Below, piece by piece: positions 63,599-64,000 of a stretch of DNA of 64,000 bases. A program made the position numbers and the translations under genes. Location: NCBI GenBank assembly GCA_910575565.1, contig CAJTFL010000017.1:1-64000 (forward strand). The letters are read 5' to 3'. The notes under the pieces are model-generated. The model was not told the DNA's origin, searched no databases, and saw only the letters and a program-made list of their open reading frames with translations. Every line of letters starts with the position of its first letter. Position 1 is the first letter of the stretch. This DNA comes from Lachnospiraceae bacterium (GTDB lineage Bacteria > Bacillota > Clostridia > Lachnospirales > Lachnospiraceae).

Positions 63599-64000
63599 GA
63601 GAGGAGGATTCCATCATGGCAACCACACGCATCATGCCGCTGCACAGATAACATGACCGAAACATAAAACATCCCGTCTTTCCATTCAAAGCGGGTATCG
63701 CCGCTGTAACGCTCCACAGTCACCCGTACCGATTCCGTCCCAACGCCAAAGCCATCGTGACTGGAGGAAAGGAACCGCCCGTCATCGGACTTTGGCGGCT
63801 GGTCGCTGGTATTGTCCAGCGTCAGATAAAGGGCCTGCTTTCCCTGCTGGCGGATATGCAGGCGAATGATGCGGGGCGCTTTGGAACGGTTGCAGGCATC
63901 AATGGCGTTTTCCAGCAGGTTCCCCAAAAGGGCGCAGAACTCCGGCTGTGGGATGATGGTTTCTTCCTCCATCTGGACAGAAACCTCCATATCGGTCTGC
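63595..64000 (-). CDS. GHKL-type sensor histidine kinase, C-terminal part (runs off the window)
   Basis: The ATPase domain of an AgrC-like kinase: the N box is LLGNLLENAIDACNRSKAP, then LYLTLDNTSD (G1-like) and HDGFGVGTESVRVTVERYSG (G2). The frame is still open at the window edge, so the start is outside. The core ends near VSVMLS; the last residues (VQRHDACGCHDGILLS) are read through the relaxase start region in antisense, so the native C-terminus was probably altered by the insertion. Confidence 0.75.
   Translation of the reverse strand, partial: QTDMEVSVQMEEETIIPQPEFCALLGNLLENAIDACNRSKAPRIIRLHIRQQGKQALYLTLDNTSDQPPKSDDGRFLSSSHDGFGVGTESVRVTVERYSGDTRFEWKDGMFYVSVMLSVQRHDACGCHDGILLS
63616..63651 (+). 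pseudogene. relaxase start, truncated after about 10 codons
   Basis: GAGAGGAGG then ATG GCA ACC ACA CGC ATC ATG CCG CTG CAC gives MATTRIMPLH, the characteristic start of the relaxase of Tn1549-like elements. The frame then stops (AGA TAA, 63651), and the following DNA is coding on the other strand. The junction is at about 63646-63648, where a GA occurs (63647-63648). Confidence 0.65.

Noticed and set aside
1..64000. tRNA or rRNA genes as integration targets
   Set aside because: I saw no cloverleaf or rRNA sequence; all visible insertions are in protein genes.

Overview
The window looks like an accessory region from a gut-type Clostridia genome (Lachnospiraceae/Oscillospiraceae-like). The evidence is the gene families: Tn1549-type conjugation genes, Tn4451-type TnpV/TnpW/large serine recombinases, a clostridial anaerobic cobalamin pathway and AbiE. 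Everything here was read by eye; no search or folding program was run.

The window is a set of elements nested inside each other. The backbone is a GC-rich Tn1549-like conjugative element, visible at 100-4810, 36475-37481 and 58269-about 63646. Its long methylase/SNF2-helicase gene follows the 3' end of a group II intron (1-99). The gene is cut by Element 1 (4809-36474, 31.7 kb) and again by Element 2 (37480-58268, 20.8 kb). Element 2's own recombinase gene is cut by Element 3 (46708-56721, 10.0 kb), whose tnpV gene is cut by a 295-bp MITE-like insert. All three elements are bounded by a GA dinucleotide and by ungapped imperfect inverted repeats. Removing each at its GA restores the interrupted reading frame exactly. 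Downstream, the backbone carries DUF3848/3849, MobC, an AbiEi/AbiEii pair and a small zinc-binding protein split by an IS3-family element. The relaxase gene stops after about 10 codons where a histidine-kinase-bearing sequence begins.

Element 1 has a mobility half (tnpV, a nuclease-like gene, a DUF6076-like gene, a sigma-like gene, tnpW, tnpX, parM, parR, MobA/L relaxase; 5.0-14.2 kb) and a cargo half (14.4-36.2 kb). The cargo is a cobalamin riboswitch followed by one co-directional operon. It encodes a surface CbiK-like lipoprotein, a NEAT-like lipoprotein, an ABC uptake system, and then cobQ, cobT, cobU, cobS, a second cobU-like gene, cobC, cbiB, cobD, cbiC, cbiD, cbiF, cbiG, cbiH, a cbiJ-cbiE-cbiT fusion, cbiA and a Cys-rich protein. 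It lacks cbiL, a cytoplasmic chelatase and a corrinoid adenosyltransferase, so the host must complete the pathway.

Elements 2 and 3 are diverged relatives: tnpV, a structured leader with a 42-codon small gene, sigma-like regulators, RepA-like ATPase, an origin-like segment, Mob, ParB and recombinase. Element 2 carries TetR, MBL, GNAT and KTR cargo. Element 3 is degenerate (repA frameshifted, mob lost, parB collapsed, origin segment inverted) but keeps an intact recombinase. It carries MerR/SDR, an XRE regulator, an SPL-type radical SAM protein and an AT-rich pair of unknown genes.
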